Shown: piece after piece, positions 45,066 to 55,199 of the stretch
How the letters are laid out: every line of letters begins with the position of its first letter
Position numbering within the stretch: position 1 is the stretch's first letter
Assembly (NCBI GenBank): GCA_020726505.1
Contig: JAHLEZ010000023.1
Location: 620,001-684,000, forward strand
Source of the DNA: Leptodontidium sp. MPI-SDFR-AT-0119
Lineage: Eukaryota > Ascomycota > Leotiomycetes > Helotiales > Leptodontidiaceae
Direction: 5' to 3'
Length of the DNA: 64,000 nt
Notes under the pieces: model-generated
What the model was told of the DNA's origin: nothing
The model's input: only the letters and a program-made list of their open reading frames with translations
Database searches by the model: none
Made by a program: the position numbers and the translations under genes

Positions 45066-45108
<43 letters not shown>
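45066..45108. repeat. (AAT)n microsatellite, about 14 units
   Basis: A perfect trinucleotide run bordering the AT-rich block. Confidence 0.9.
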
Positions 45109-45109
45109 G

Positions 45110-46460
45110 AACAAACAGCGAGCGAAATGATTTCTCACCCTGACTAAACGACACACTTCTACAGCACCACAACATGGGTTTTCTCACCCTCGCCTACCAA
45201 CAACTACCGCTACAACAGCACTTCCATTTCAACATACTCTCTTTTAGCTCCACATTCACTCTATCTACTTCCCGCATCAACATTTTGTACATTTTTTCGT
45301 TATCACGTACTATTTACGCCGCTAGTAAGCAGGCTGCTCGTGCATCTCCTTTTTTATTTCTTGGTTTGGGTAGTATTGTGGTGGTATTTTGATTCTTAGA
45401 CTGGTTGCGTTGTTTAGAGGAGGGACAGCGATACGAAATTAACGCCTTTACGCAATGAATATAGACTTTATATCCCTATCATAGTTTAGAACCGATGAAC
45501 GTCGTCATAGGATCGAAAACGGCCTCCAACGGCAGTGTTAAGCAAAGACGCCCACGCAACAGATAAAAACGGCAAGGAAAAATCAAAACTTTTCCAATCC
45601 TTCTGACAGGTATATGCCAACCGGTTTCATATTTTTAACGGCACATAGCATCATATTTCGCAGAAGGCATATCTAATTTATCTAATTGCAGAACTCCTTT
45701 GAAATCATCCCCATCTACAAGCCTTGCCAGACCTGTCCTGGGTCCCGCGTCAAAGAAGCCCGACGGCCACAACCCCATCTTCTCCACTAAGCTATTTCAT
45801 GGAAGACTTGGATTGTGAGGTGTACAACATTACCCCTCTTTCTCTAGACAATCTCAGAAAGCATGGGCCACGCGGACCCAAAAAGTGACCGAGGAGAAGG
45901 GGCACGACGCACAAGGTCGACCCTGAGGAATAAAATCAAAACACAACACGATCGGATTCAACCTGTAGGCAGTACGATGTCCCAGGAGGTAACTCCTGCT
46001 AACAAATCACTAGTCAGACATGCTAGAGCCTTCTCGGGGCTAGCGAGAGCGACCTGGCTCTCACGAGGTTGATGAAGGCTGGGGAGAGTGGCATGAAAGG
46101 AGATGCAACGAGACTGAGGCAAGAAAATTAGATGTTGGAATAACCGGAACAAACCTTCAACCTCCATCAAACGAAGCACGAAAACGACGTTCTACAAGCG
46201 AGTCAAGATGCCAGTCCGTTTTGATGTTCGGCCTCATGACGGTGGTCGTGTCGTCTGGATCGAGTTAGTATATCTGCTGCTCTGATATTGAGGAGAGCGG
46301 TGGTAGCTAAAATCTAGTTTTGTAGGCTTTATTAAAATACAGCTAACAGAGAAGAGTACCAACGTAGTAGCTCCTGAGGGAGAGCAGAGAATGGAAGAAA
46401 AAAACTATTGATGTGCAGAGTGAAAGAAGAATCTTGACCTCCGCCGAAACACCGCCTTAG
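45110..46460. other. No gene recognised
   Basis: Several short open frames without motifs; no RNA gene seen. Confidence 0.35.
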
Positions 46461-46925
46461 TTATAGCGGACTACCGAGACTATTCCGGTACAATTCTCCA
46501 GTCGCAGCTGCGTCCACCTCCCTCACCCACAATTCCCAAGCGCGATTGAAGAATGTTGTGTCAAGCGCAATGGTGTCATGCTTCTCCCGCTCGGTCAGGT
46601 ACCGGATCCGTCGGCTCTTGCCTGGTGGTTGCCCATCAGTGCAACCCAGCGCGGATAAAATGAGGGCGTCTCTCCGAATCTCCGCGACGCTCTGAGTATA
46701 GATGGCGCGGAAAACGGCTGTGACAATATCGAGTCCAATAACTGCCATGTCATGGCCACGCATAAGAACCACATTATTCGTAGGACTGGCGCTATTCATG
46801 TCGGAGTTGTTACTGGAAAAAAGAGATGCGAGAGCCGCGCCGAAACGAGCGTTACGAACAAGAAGGACGTGACTATCTGAAGGAAGGAAATAGTCGGCGA
46901 TTTCGAATACCAGAGCACTTTCGCC
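46461..46925 (-). pseudogene. Class II aldolase/adducin-family gene, N-terminally truncated
   Basis: The exon starts after a 45-nt intron (46969-46925, GTGAGT...CTAACTGTCCGCAG) and encodes the C-terminal part of a fungal class II aldolase: FEIADYFLPSDSHVLLVRNARFGAALA, VVLMRGHDMAVIG, IVTAVFRAIYTQSVAEIRRDALI, YLTEREKHDTIAL and NRAWELWVREV, then a stop. Upstream on the same strand only about 35-45 codons in frame precede the intron (GFWVVRTDEP...RLTWS) and they do not resemble the family's zinc-binding N-terminal half, which should be over 100 residues. The neighbouring divergent gene begins at 47329, leaving no room. I conclude that a rearrangement removed the 5' end; translation from a new start is possible but would lack the metal site. 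Confidence 0.7.
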
Positions 46926-47328
46926 TGCGGACAGTTAGTTAAAGGCCCTTGTCGTCAGGCTGCACTCACGGGACCAGGTGAGGCGGAAGACGGTTCCACG
47001 ACATACAATACACAATGGTTCATCTGTACGTACCACCCAAAAGCCAATCGGGATACCCCAACATTACCCAGTTGCATCCGTTAGTCCGTTTAACTACAAG
47101 GTGACTGACTAGTTTGAGTGGCTTTCGCCGACGAGGCTCGCGCCGCGTCGCCAGTGATGCTCTGCCCAACAAGTGTATGGCTCTCAACGGAATGCGGGCA
47201 GGCTCATTCATTTCCTGGCATTAAAGAGACGAATGTGGGCGCGAGCTCACATCGAGCTTCCTTCCTCCAGCAGTTCCTCCAGCAGTTCCTCCCTCACCGA
47301 CAGTTAGCTGAAAAAACCGACCATCAAG

Positions 47329-48468
47329 ATGATGATGCTCTTCACCCGGCTGCTCTTTCTCTTTCTCTTTCTCTTTCTCCCCCTCCTCCCGTGCCTCCGC
47401 ACCGTGCAAAGCAGCCCCCACGGTCCCCGCCACGACAACGACCCCGACCCCGACCCCGTCCCCTACTACACCATCGAAGAGCACTGGGCCTCCCCCGCTC
47501 TCGTCGATCTCTTTGCCACCAACCCCATAACCACCCTCTTGGGCGTCGCGCCTTTACTCACCGCCCTCAGCGAGATAGGGCCTGCCCGCCTCGCCTCCAT
47601 GGATGCCGGCAACGTGCAGCTCCAGGTGGTATCGCATGCGCCCACGGCTGCAGAGGCCATGTATCTGGCGAACAACACACGGCTCGCCAATGACCAGCTG
47701 GCCGCACGGCTCGCCGCGCACCCAGAGCGGTTCCGCGGGTTCGGCGTGCTGCCCATGGGGCTGCCGGCCCAGGCTGCGGCTGAGCTGCGGCGGTGCGTAG
47801 CGGAGCACGGATTCGTCGGCGCACTGGTCGATGCGCACGTCACCACACCGGCAGGGCTGACTGCGTTTTTCGACGGCGGCGAGTACGACCTGCTGTGGGC
47901 CGCTGCAGTGGAGCTGGACGTCCCGATCTACTTACACCCAACGTTTCCGCCGTTGGGCGAGATTTTGTCGTCAGGGCAGGGCTTGTACGCGCCATTGGAG
48001 GCAGGAGGGTATTCAGGGTATGACGCCGCGGCGTTGGGGACCGCAGCGTGGGGATGGCACTCCCAGACAGCGCTGAGTTTCCTGCGCATGTATCTGGGCG
48101 GCGTGTTCGAGCGATTTCCAACTCTGCAGGTCGTTCTCGGCCACATGGGGGAGCTAGTTCCATACTATCTCTGGCGGGCGGACAGGTATCTCAGCGTCAA
48201 CCGGACGGTGCAGCTGCGCGACGTGTTCAGGCGGAATTTGCATGTGACCACCAGTGGTATCTTCAGTCTGGAGCCAATGGCGACCTTGCTAAAGGTTACC
48301 GACACCAAGCGCGTGCTCTACAGCGTTGACTGGCCGTTTGCGAAAAATGAAGATGGCAAAGCGTTCATGGAGACATTGAGGCAAAGCGGAATGGTGTCCC
48401 AGGAGGAGTTCAGGGATATTGCGTACAGGAATTCGCAGCGACTGCTCAAACTTGGGGGCCATAGTTGA
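47329..48468 (+). CDS. Amidohydrolase-2 family protein (hydroxybenzoate decarboxylase-like), 379 aa
   Basis: A single GC-rich exon. Metal-ligand motifs of the ACMSD / gamma-resorcylate and 2,3-dihydroxybenzoate decarboxylase group are present: E50-x-H52 in TIEEHWASP, His203 in YLHPTFPP, His272 in VVLGHMGE and Asp334 in YSVDWPF. SMDAGNVQLQVVSHAP and RFRGFGVLPM are further family blocks. Such enzymes are Zn/Mn-dependent non-oxidative decarboxylases of aromatic acids; the exact substrate cannot be read from sequence. Unusually, the first about 22 residues (MMMLFTRLLFLFLFLFLPLL) form a strong hydrophobic leader followed by a DPDPDP linker, as in a secreted protein; most relatives are cytosolic. 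The ATG choice sets this leader, and alternative starts at codons 2 and 3 keep it. Divergent from the aldolase remnant. Confidence 0.87.
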   Translation: MMMLFTRLLFLFLFLFLPLLPCLRTVQSSPHGPRHDNDPDPDPVPYYTIEEHWASPALVDLFATNPITTLLGVAPLLTALSEIGPARLASMDAGNVQLQVVSHAPTAAEAMYLANNTRLANDQLAARLAAHPERFRGFGVLPMGLPAQAAAELRRCVAEHGFVGALVDAHVTTPAGLTAFFDGGEYDLLWAAAVELDVPIYLHPTFPPLGEILSSGQGLYAPLEAGGYSGYDAAALGTAAWGWHSQTALSFLRMYLGGVFERFPTLQVVLGHMGELVPYYLWRADRYLSVNRTVQLRDVFRRNLHVTTSGIFSLEPMATLLKVTDTKRVLYSVDWPFAKNEDGKAFMETLRQSGMVSQEEFRDIAYRNSQRLLKLGGHS

Positions 48469-48737
48469 ATGCAGAAGTTGGATGAGCCTAGAGCTCTCGA
48501 ATCCATAATGTAGCTTCGTAGGCATCTCCACGAGAACAGCAGCCAAGAGAATCAACTAGAGTTATCACTTGTGTAACAAACTGACTTCGTCGGTCATCCG
48601 TTGCAGTCTTTTTGATGTACTTTATGCTCCCCGTCTCTTGTTACGGTTTCACTCAGCCAGACGACTCTCTTCACGAACTTGTCATTGACCCATGTTACTA
48701 GCCTGGAAATTCTGCCCCTTCTAAACTATCACATTTC

Positions 48738-49343
48738 GTGATGAGGGCGGATCTTCCCTTACTCCTGCTCATTGCTCGTTCAAGCCGTGATGCACTTCAT
48801 CGAAACTTAGATGACGGAACCATGGCCATGGCAGAGGGCGCCTCCTTACGCCTTGGAGAAGTTAGTATTCCCCGTCTATACCTTTTAGACATCACACTGG
48901 CCTTGATTCGTCCCCTTGGTGTCGGTTCCCGTGGCGTTCATGCTCGGCTTCGATTTGGGGGCTACCCTGTTGATCTCGCTCATCGTGTTTCATTCAAAGT
49001 CGAGTTGGACGGATATATTCTCGAGCACACTAATATAAGCCCGAATGGAGGGCAATTGGCTTTTGATGGCAATACCTCCAACGCAAATATCAACGGCGCC
49101 TCCCATCAGCAAGCTCCCAATTATGAACCTTCCAATAATCAATGGCAGTCGAATATCAGCGTCAACCAAGTGCCCCAACTGTCTGGTGGCTACCACTCCG
49201 ACGCACCTATCTTAAAAGTGCATTCGACTTTGACTGTAATTGTGACATCTGCTCCCTCCCACCTGCCGACCTCTAAATCAGCGACGTTCGCCTCTTCCGA
49301 ATCCAACTACTCGACAACGCAATCGGTGATTCAAACCGCCTAA
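48738..49343 (+). CDS. Hypothetical protein, 201 aa
   Basis: An open frame from ATG 48738 with a hydrophobic start, a helical middle (RLYLLDITLALIRPLG...) and an Asn/Gln/Ser-rich region (GGQLAFDGNTSNANINGASH...). No family recognised. It may be one exon of a larger gene, since coding-like composition (CDICSLPPADL in another frame) continues past 49240. Confidence 0.3.
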   Translation: MMRADLPLLLLIARSSRDALHRNLDDGTMAMAEGASLRLGEVSIPRLYLLDITLALIRPLGVGSRGVHARLRFGGYPVDLAHRVSFKVELDGYILEHTNISPNGGQLAFDGNTSNANINGASHQQAPNYEPSNNQWQSNISVNQVPQLSGGYHSDAPILKVHSTLTVIVTSAPSHLPTSKSATFASSESNYSTTQSVIQTA

Positions 49344-50327
49344 TAAACAAATCAAATAACTGCCTATGCCTAGCAAACTGTCGCTGCCCACTTCAAGTTC
49401 TTGAGGAGGAATATAATAGCGGTACTAGTGTTTTGATTACCAGGTTCTACTAAGACGCCTTCCAAGTCAGCACCACTCATAGGGATCAAGCTCGAGCGAG
49501 TGTGTTTGCGGAACGGGGTCATAAGTCAAGAGAAATTTGTGACGGGAAGGATAACCCTGAGACGCAGAACATCAAGAAAGTGATGGAGAATCCAGCAGCG
49601 CATAGAATTCTGAAGCTTCCAGGGGATGGAAAACCGCCAAGGGGCAGGCGCCGAAGGGCCTAGATACTGATTGGTTTGGCAAGTGGCTATAGAGGCAAGG
49701 TCGGTAAGGTGTGGCACGAGATCTCTTGCTTGGTTCGAGGTTTGGGTAAGGATGTCCATTCGCGAGTGAAGTTGTGGTATGCCATACACATTCCTGATGA
49801 AAACTACGCAGCATTGGCAGTATTACAGAGGAAAATCAACCCTCTTAACTCATCGATCCCCAACTTCTTATTTGTGAGTGGTCGAGTCCATGGCCTATGC
49901 ATAGGGTGATTTTACTTCAGAATTACTCCCAGTCTCTTCGAGATAATATCTCACAACGGGTCGCACACCTCGCCCAATGCTGTAATATTCTTACTTTTTC
50001 CAAAATTATATAACTCGTGACAGCATATGCTCCTAGACAATTCTGTAAAGTGCCAAAAGATTTTTCTTGAGACATCACACCCAGCCCATCCAACTTGGTT
50101 GCCTCGCTCAAGATACCCAACTGCACCTCTTTCACTTTTTCGATTCTTACGTATGATAGTAAACGTAAGATTGTTTGCCCTCCCAAACTCCCGCACAGTC
50201 TCGATTGTACACCACTCTTTTGGCCTTTCCTTGTAGGGTATATGAGAAGGTAGTGATTCGGGTCGAAGGACGTAGGTAATGTCGACGTAACCTAATCAAA
50301 TCAGGAAAGTTCTGATAATGGAGCAGA
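49344..50327. other. No gene recognised
   Basis: Short open frames on both strands, none with supporting motifs. Confidence 0.35.
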
Positions 50328-50879
50328 ATGCACGCGAACCGTCACAATTCTGACCCATCCGGACATTTCGAGCGGCTAATTTTCACGATACAATTCTGCT
50401 CGGTGAAGGCAACGTACCCTTTGAGTGGGCTCTATTCTTCATCCACCTTTCGCCTTGTCGATGTTCTCCAAATACTTGCCGGGCAAGCGAGATATACCGG
50501 TACCAATTTCGTTAACAAGAGCGTCCTGCAACTGACCAATTTTCAACATCAATACTGTGCTCCGCGTTCTCCGATTGGTCTAGCAAGGCTGATATGTAGA
50601 TTCTTTAGCTCTATATCGGAGAATGGGAATGTCCTTACGGCTCGGGTTACAATAGACCTTTTCGAGCTTTGCAGCGAAAGATTAGGAACGATTGTTCGCT
50701 TCTTTCCCGAGGCTCGCGCAAATCAAGCAAACCTCCTGGCGCAGAATCACTTCGACAATGTGAAAGGATCTGTGCAGGGCAAATTTCGACTTAGTAAACA
50801 AAGCTACCAGCTAGGTTTTCACCAAAACGGTACTGAAGACAGTAGAAGGCAGTCCGTGGCCGCGGAAGAGGCAGTGTGA
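50328..50879 (+). CDS. Unassigned open frame truncated by a MITE
   Basis: 183 codons with ordinary composition (ICRFFSSISENGNVLTARVTIDLFEL...) and no recognised domain. Its last codons lie in the hAT-type MITE that starts at 50872, so any original C-terminus was displaced. Confidence 0.25.
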   Translation: MHANRHNSDPSGHFERLIFTIQFCSVKATYPLSGLYSSSTFRLVDVLQILAGQARYTGTNFVNKSVLQLTNFQHQYCAPRSPIGLARLICRFFSSISENGNVLTARVTIDLFELCSERLGTIVRFFPEARANQANLLAQNHFDNVKGSVQGKFRLSKQSYQLGFHQNGTEDSRRQSVAAEEAV

Positions 50880-50976
50880 CAAATTTCTACTCTACTACTC
50901 GAGTACTACTCTAGAGTAGTAGAGTAGAGTAATTAGCGCTCACTACTCTACTCTACTCTACTCATTTGTCACACTG
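50872..50976. mobile_element. 105-bp hAT-type MITE with perfect 8-bp target duplication
   Basis: Perfect 13-bp inverted ends CAGTGTGACAAAT / ATTTGTCACACTG, flanked by GGAAGAGG at 50864-50871 and 50977-50984. The interior is a palindrome of CTACT/AGTAG repeats (TCTACTCTACTACTCGAGTA...), so the whole insert can fold into one hairpin. Confidence 0.93.
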
Positions 50977-51487
50977 GGAAGAGGCACCTTTGATCTTTTT
51001 TTATGATGGCACCTGGTCTTGACCATCCTCATTGTATCCGGTTCACAAGTTCAGAACAATCCGGGAAGGGACAGGAGAAGAGATCATTTTCTCAGACTGT
51101 TATGAGAGCCTACCTTCGTCTCGTGGAGGAGCGGACGGAGGAAGAGTCCCCACACTTCGCGCACTTCACCACAGTCATTAGCTAGTCTGCAGGTGCCATA
51201 TTCTCCCACTATGATTCTACACGAATTATTTCGGACGCCTTTTGAGGATGCTGTACAATAACATACCTGAAGAGGCAGAAAGACAACGTAAGATAAATCA
51301 GGGAATGGCCGGTTTTGGAGAAATGGAGCAAGATCATATCACGGATCCTGTTGGCCGGCCGACCGCAATTCGAGTCCGGTTGAATGGTTGCGTAGAACAG
51401 TATGGATATCACGACAGTTCCTAGATTTCTATATCCTGCTTATTCCAGCCTCCTGGCCTAGGTGGATGACGTTTGCGCCTGACCGCG

Positions 51488-51700
51488 ATGTCTAAATTCA
51501 GATACAGAGCGTTGAAGAATCCAAGGTCGGATCTTCGACTCGTTGAAATCGAGAATGGAAAGTAGAGTGACATTTTGAAGTGTAGTATTAGCACCTACTG
51601 CTCAATTCGAAAGTCTCTATATCAGGCCTTGTCTTACACTTGGGGGGATTCAAATCTCAAATCTCAAATCTTACTCAATAATGGGAGAGTCCTAGAACTG
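51488..51700 (+). pseudogene. HET-domain protein remnant
   Basis: From ATG 51488 the frame reads MSKFRYRALKNPRSDLRLVE, one in-frame TAG at about 51566, then DILKCSISTYC and YQALSYTWGDSNLKSQILLN. ALSYTWGD is the hallmark of the HET (heterokaryon incompatibility) domain N-terminus. After GRVLEL the sequence no longer follows the family (no LWIDAICINQ block within reach), so the gene is truncated after about 70 codons. HET proteins trigger incompatibility cell death; this copy cannot. Confidence 0.7.
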
Positions 51701-51959
51701 TTACACCCTCCAACTTCCCTTGCGGCATGCCTTCCGCCTTCCACCCCGGAGAGAAAGGAATCCTGGGGAGGCGCCATTACGACTTCGCTGCTTCAACTAG
51801 CTCCTTCTCACAAGGACTTTAACGAAAATAATACTTGCGTGGGTAGGCCAACGGTAAACTCAATTTCAGCTTCCTTTACCGTTATAATTGTATTGCTACT
51901 CAATGTTGCAGCTGCTTCTACGCAAGATGCATTCGATCTTCTTACCTGCGCCCCATAAT

Positions 51960-52231
51960 AATTACTCCTCTTTCCACCTTAACCTTCGACTTGCTGGCAT
52001 AATATAACCCTCATACTTGAGGCAATCCCTCCGTCTTTTTTCTCTCATTAGCCACCCTTTTTCTGCCCACGTTTCGGGACACCGGCGTGCGAAGTGGGCG
52101 TCTCTGTATAATCACAGGCGACCAAATTAGCCCCTGCGTACCTCTCAAATAAGAAATCTCTCTTAAAAGGGAGAGGATCGATGTCACATAGTGGGGGGAG
52201 GGGGGGAGGGGGGTTCTCGGAGCACCTGCCT
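51960..52231. other. Intergenic
   Basis: Contains a G-rich run near 52190-52213 next to the solo LTR; otherwise nothing. Confidence 0.4.
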
Positions 52232-52464
52232 TGTTGGAGATAGGGGCGCTGAAGCACGGTGAGCGGCGCCCTGTAAGGGCCTGCAGGCTCAGTACGGGCG
52301 CCGTGCAGGGCGCCGTGTCGAGCCTACGGGGTTCCCTGGGCGCAGCCAGGGCGCTGTAGCGCTACTGCCTACAGGGCCTGCTGCCCTATATATACAGCGT
52401 ATGTAGCACTGTAGTTAGGGCAGGCAAATTCAAGTCTTTACACTGAAGTTCGGATTTCCCAACA
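52232..52464. mobile_element. GC-rich solo LTR-like element, 233 bp
   Basis: Starts TGTTGG and ends CCAACA, a six-base inverted pair with canonical TG...CA. A GC-rich first half (repeated GGCGCC) is followed by a CTATATATACAG TATA-like box, as in U3-R of an LTR. No internal region or second LTR is present. A clean 5-bp duplication was not found. No RIP-type decay. Confidence 0.55.
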
Positions 52465-52860
52465 CTTCTTCCTCCTTCTATCTTATTTATCGATGAATAT
52501 GTTATAGAAGCTGAATGATAATAGTAATTCTAACTGATGCGATGACATGACAGCTAGTGCAGCGACTACAGTGTGCTCACATACGAACTCGTACTAACAC
52601 GTGAACTCATGCTACCGATGAAAGAATCGAAACTCATCCCCCATAGCTTGCAAAACGAACAGTCCACTCGCGCAGGGACCATCCTGCGTCACCAGCCGCA
52701 TAAGAGAAACTGTCCACGGGTCCTCCCAACCAACCGTGTCGAAGCCTAAACTCAGCGTTAGAAGTAATTGGCTGGGACGGGGTTGACATGATTCCAGCTC
52801 AGACACCACCGTCGTTCTTTATGTACCGAAAGGGATTTTCTGTAGGATAGGTGGGCGGCA

Positions 52861-55199
52861 TTAGCCGTGATGCCTGGTGGGCTCCGAGTCGGGGCAGACT
52901 GTGGAGTACCTGGTGGTCACTTTTTTGGAGACTCTATGGAGGTCGCTGAGTTGGTGAGTCCTGGTGCGGGTTGCCTTGGTATGGACTGTTGTGGTGTGGA
53001 TGCCATTAGATACGTTGGGAGGCGTCGCATGGGCCACGGTGGACTCCAATTCAGATTCGGTCACTTGGCAGACAGGGAAGCCTCCGCGGGAACTTTTAGT
53101 AGCGATTGAAGTGGTGTCAGCTCGGTAAGTGTGGCTGACGGGCGGATGGGAGCAATCTGGAGAAGAGGCCGCAGAGGACGTGGCGATAGAGGTGGACTTT
53201 GAGCAGGCAGATATGTTGAAAAGAGCACTGGATGCTGGTCAGTATGAGCCTTCTGCCTATTAGCTTTCCGACTTACCCATTGTCCGGGTTCGGAGAGGCT
53301 GTGTTCGCACCGGCCAAATCAGTATGATTTACAGTATTTCCTGCTGCATTTCCCGCTGTCGGCAAACATTGGGCAATGCAGATGTCCAAGTGATGCTGAG
53401 GGATAGTGATGGCTCTTTGGAGCTTAGCAGGAGCTTCGATGATTGTCGCAACTAGACCCATGCTGACGTGCCATTCAATGTGGCAGTGGAAGAGCCAAAC
53501 TCCAGGGTTGTCGGCTGTGAATCTCAAGATAACGTGGCTATTGGCGTTAACGCTAACGGTGTCGCGTCTCACCGGTACCGACGGGAAGGTTCTATTGTCT
53601 CCACCAAATGACCCAGCCCCAGAGCTTGGTCTATTACATACTTGGAAATGGTGGCCGTGAAGGTGGAATGGGTGAATAGCATCATCTAGGTTGTTCAATA
53701 CAATCTCCACTGTCTGGCCGTATTGAACGACAAGTGGATTGACTTGACCATATACAGCAGGATTGTCCGCGTCTTCTCCAACTGTCAAGACACTGTAAAG
53801 AGTAGGAACCTTTGGAGGAACGTAAGTGTTATTCATGTATGCCCTGTTGAAGTTAGCTTAAGTGACTATACAATACACATGGGAGGACCTTTACCGAGGG
53901 ATGCCGAGGTCATCAAAACCAGAATGGAAGTCTAAGGTGATTTGGTTATCCGGGACAGGAAGCAGTTTCTGATTGTCATACGGCTGTTGGAGTTTAGTTC
54001 AAGGTTTAGACTGAATATTCTATATTAAAATTTTTTTTGGGTGCTTACCACCAAGGTGAAATCATCCAACGGATCCCAATCGTCCACAATGAATAGGGCA
54101 GGCAAAGTTTTCGCTGAGTCATATTCGATGTAGCCGGTGACATTCAATCGCCAATCAGACCCAGCCTTAGTGAAGTCTTTGTTAATGTCAAAAGATGTAA
54201 GGAAGGCATAATTTCTTCCATCGGTTGGCTTCGCCTCAAGAAGGAATGCATAGCGTTGAGCAGGTGAAACGCGAATCTGTTCAGCATGATGCTCATGTAC
54301 GTATACCCCATCGATCTCGATGACCTTCATTGTATGTGAATCGAATTGAAGCATAGCAGCTGCTAGGGCGCCCATATTGATAACCCGGATCTTGTACGTC
54401 TTTCCTGGTGTGAATTTGAGAGTCACATTCGCAGTCTCATTCGACGTGTCGTTAAGCAATCCCGAATCCGGGAAAGGTGGACGAATTGGTACGTTGCTAG
54501 GAGAGAGCATTCGGTTTAGCAGAACAGGTACTTGGTCGTGATACCAATCTGTTCGTTTCTCGAGTCAGCATTTTTCTTCTTTGTTTATTATATCAACGAT
54601 GAGCTTCCTACCCGAAGTAGTCAAAACAACTTCCTCATCATACTGGCCGTGATATGGGTCATCAGGATCATGAACGATGAGTGGACCGCGGAGGCCATCT
54701 GGATATTGACCACCCGTGTGCGAATGATACCAGTAAGTGCCAGGCTTGTCGACCTGCAGAAAAAGAAAAATTAGGTTTTCGACTCTTTTGACCTTGGAGC
54801 ATGTCGTCTTACCGTAAATCTATACGTGAAGCTGCGTCCTGGAGGAACTGAACACTGCGTCACTTGCCCCGCTCCGTCCATTTCGTTCGTACCGCGCTGG
54901 AGTATGCCATGGAAATGTAAGCTCGTTGCCTCATTCGCTAGCTTGTTGTGTATGGTGACAACAACTTGGTCTCCGACGGTGGCTTTGATGGTGGGGCAGG
55001 GCCATTGTCCATTGATGCCTTCAAAAATCAGCCTGCATTTCCTGAACCTTTCGGAACACAGAATCATTTATTTACCAATGACAGGACGACTAAACCCATC
55101 CGGAGCCGCATCGACCCACGTGATGTTCCAATCATATTCGACAGTTCCGGCAATGCTGTGACATATGAAAGCTGCAAGGAGACCAATTGACATCCGCAT
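52861..55199 (-). CDS. Multicopper oxidase (laccase / Fet3-like), 7 exons, about 664 aa
   Basis: Exons 55199-55076, 55018-54813, 54753-54612, 54548-54049, 53983-53895, 53843-53277 and 53227-52861; all six introns are 49-65 nt with GT-AG ends and consistent phases. The N-terminus ([18 protein letters not shown]) is a secretion signal. All four copper-binding segments are intact: [23 protein letters not shown] and [12 protein letters not shown], with Leu at the axial position of the type 1 site. DGLRGPLIV and [13 protein letters not shown] blocks resemble Fet3-type and conidial-pigment oxidases. The last exon is a Ser/Thr-rich tail (over 100 residues) without a membrane helix, so a soluble or wall-linked secreted enzyme is more likely than membrane-bound Fet3. 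No iron permease gene is near. Oxidation of phenols or metal ions is possible; the substrate is unknown. Confidence 0.9.

Noticed and set aside
47118..47693. 191-codon plus-strand open frame overlapping the amidohydrolase start
   Set aside because: Out-of-frame shadow of the GC-rich amidohydrolase exon with low-complexity Pro/Arg/Ser content.
50879..50976. Functional regulatory palindrome (CTACT/AGTAG hairpin)
   Set aside because: Fully explained by a small transposon with inverted ends and an exact 8-bp target duplication.
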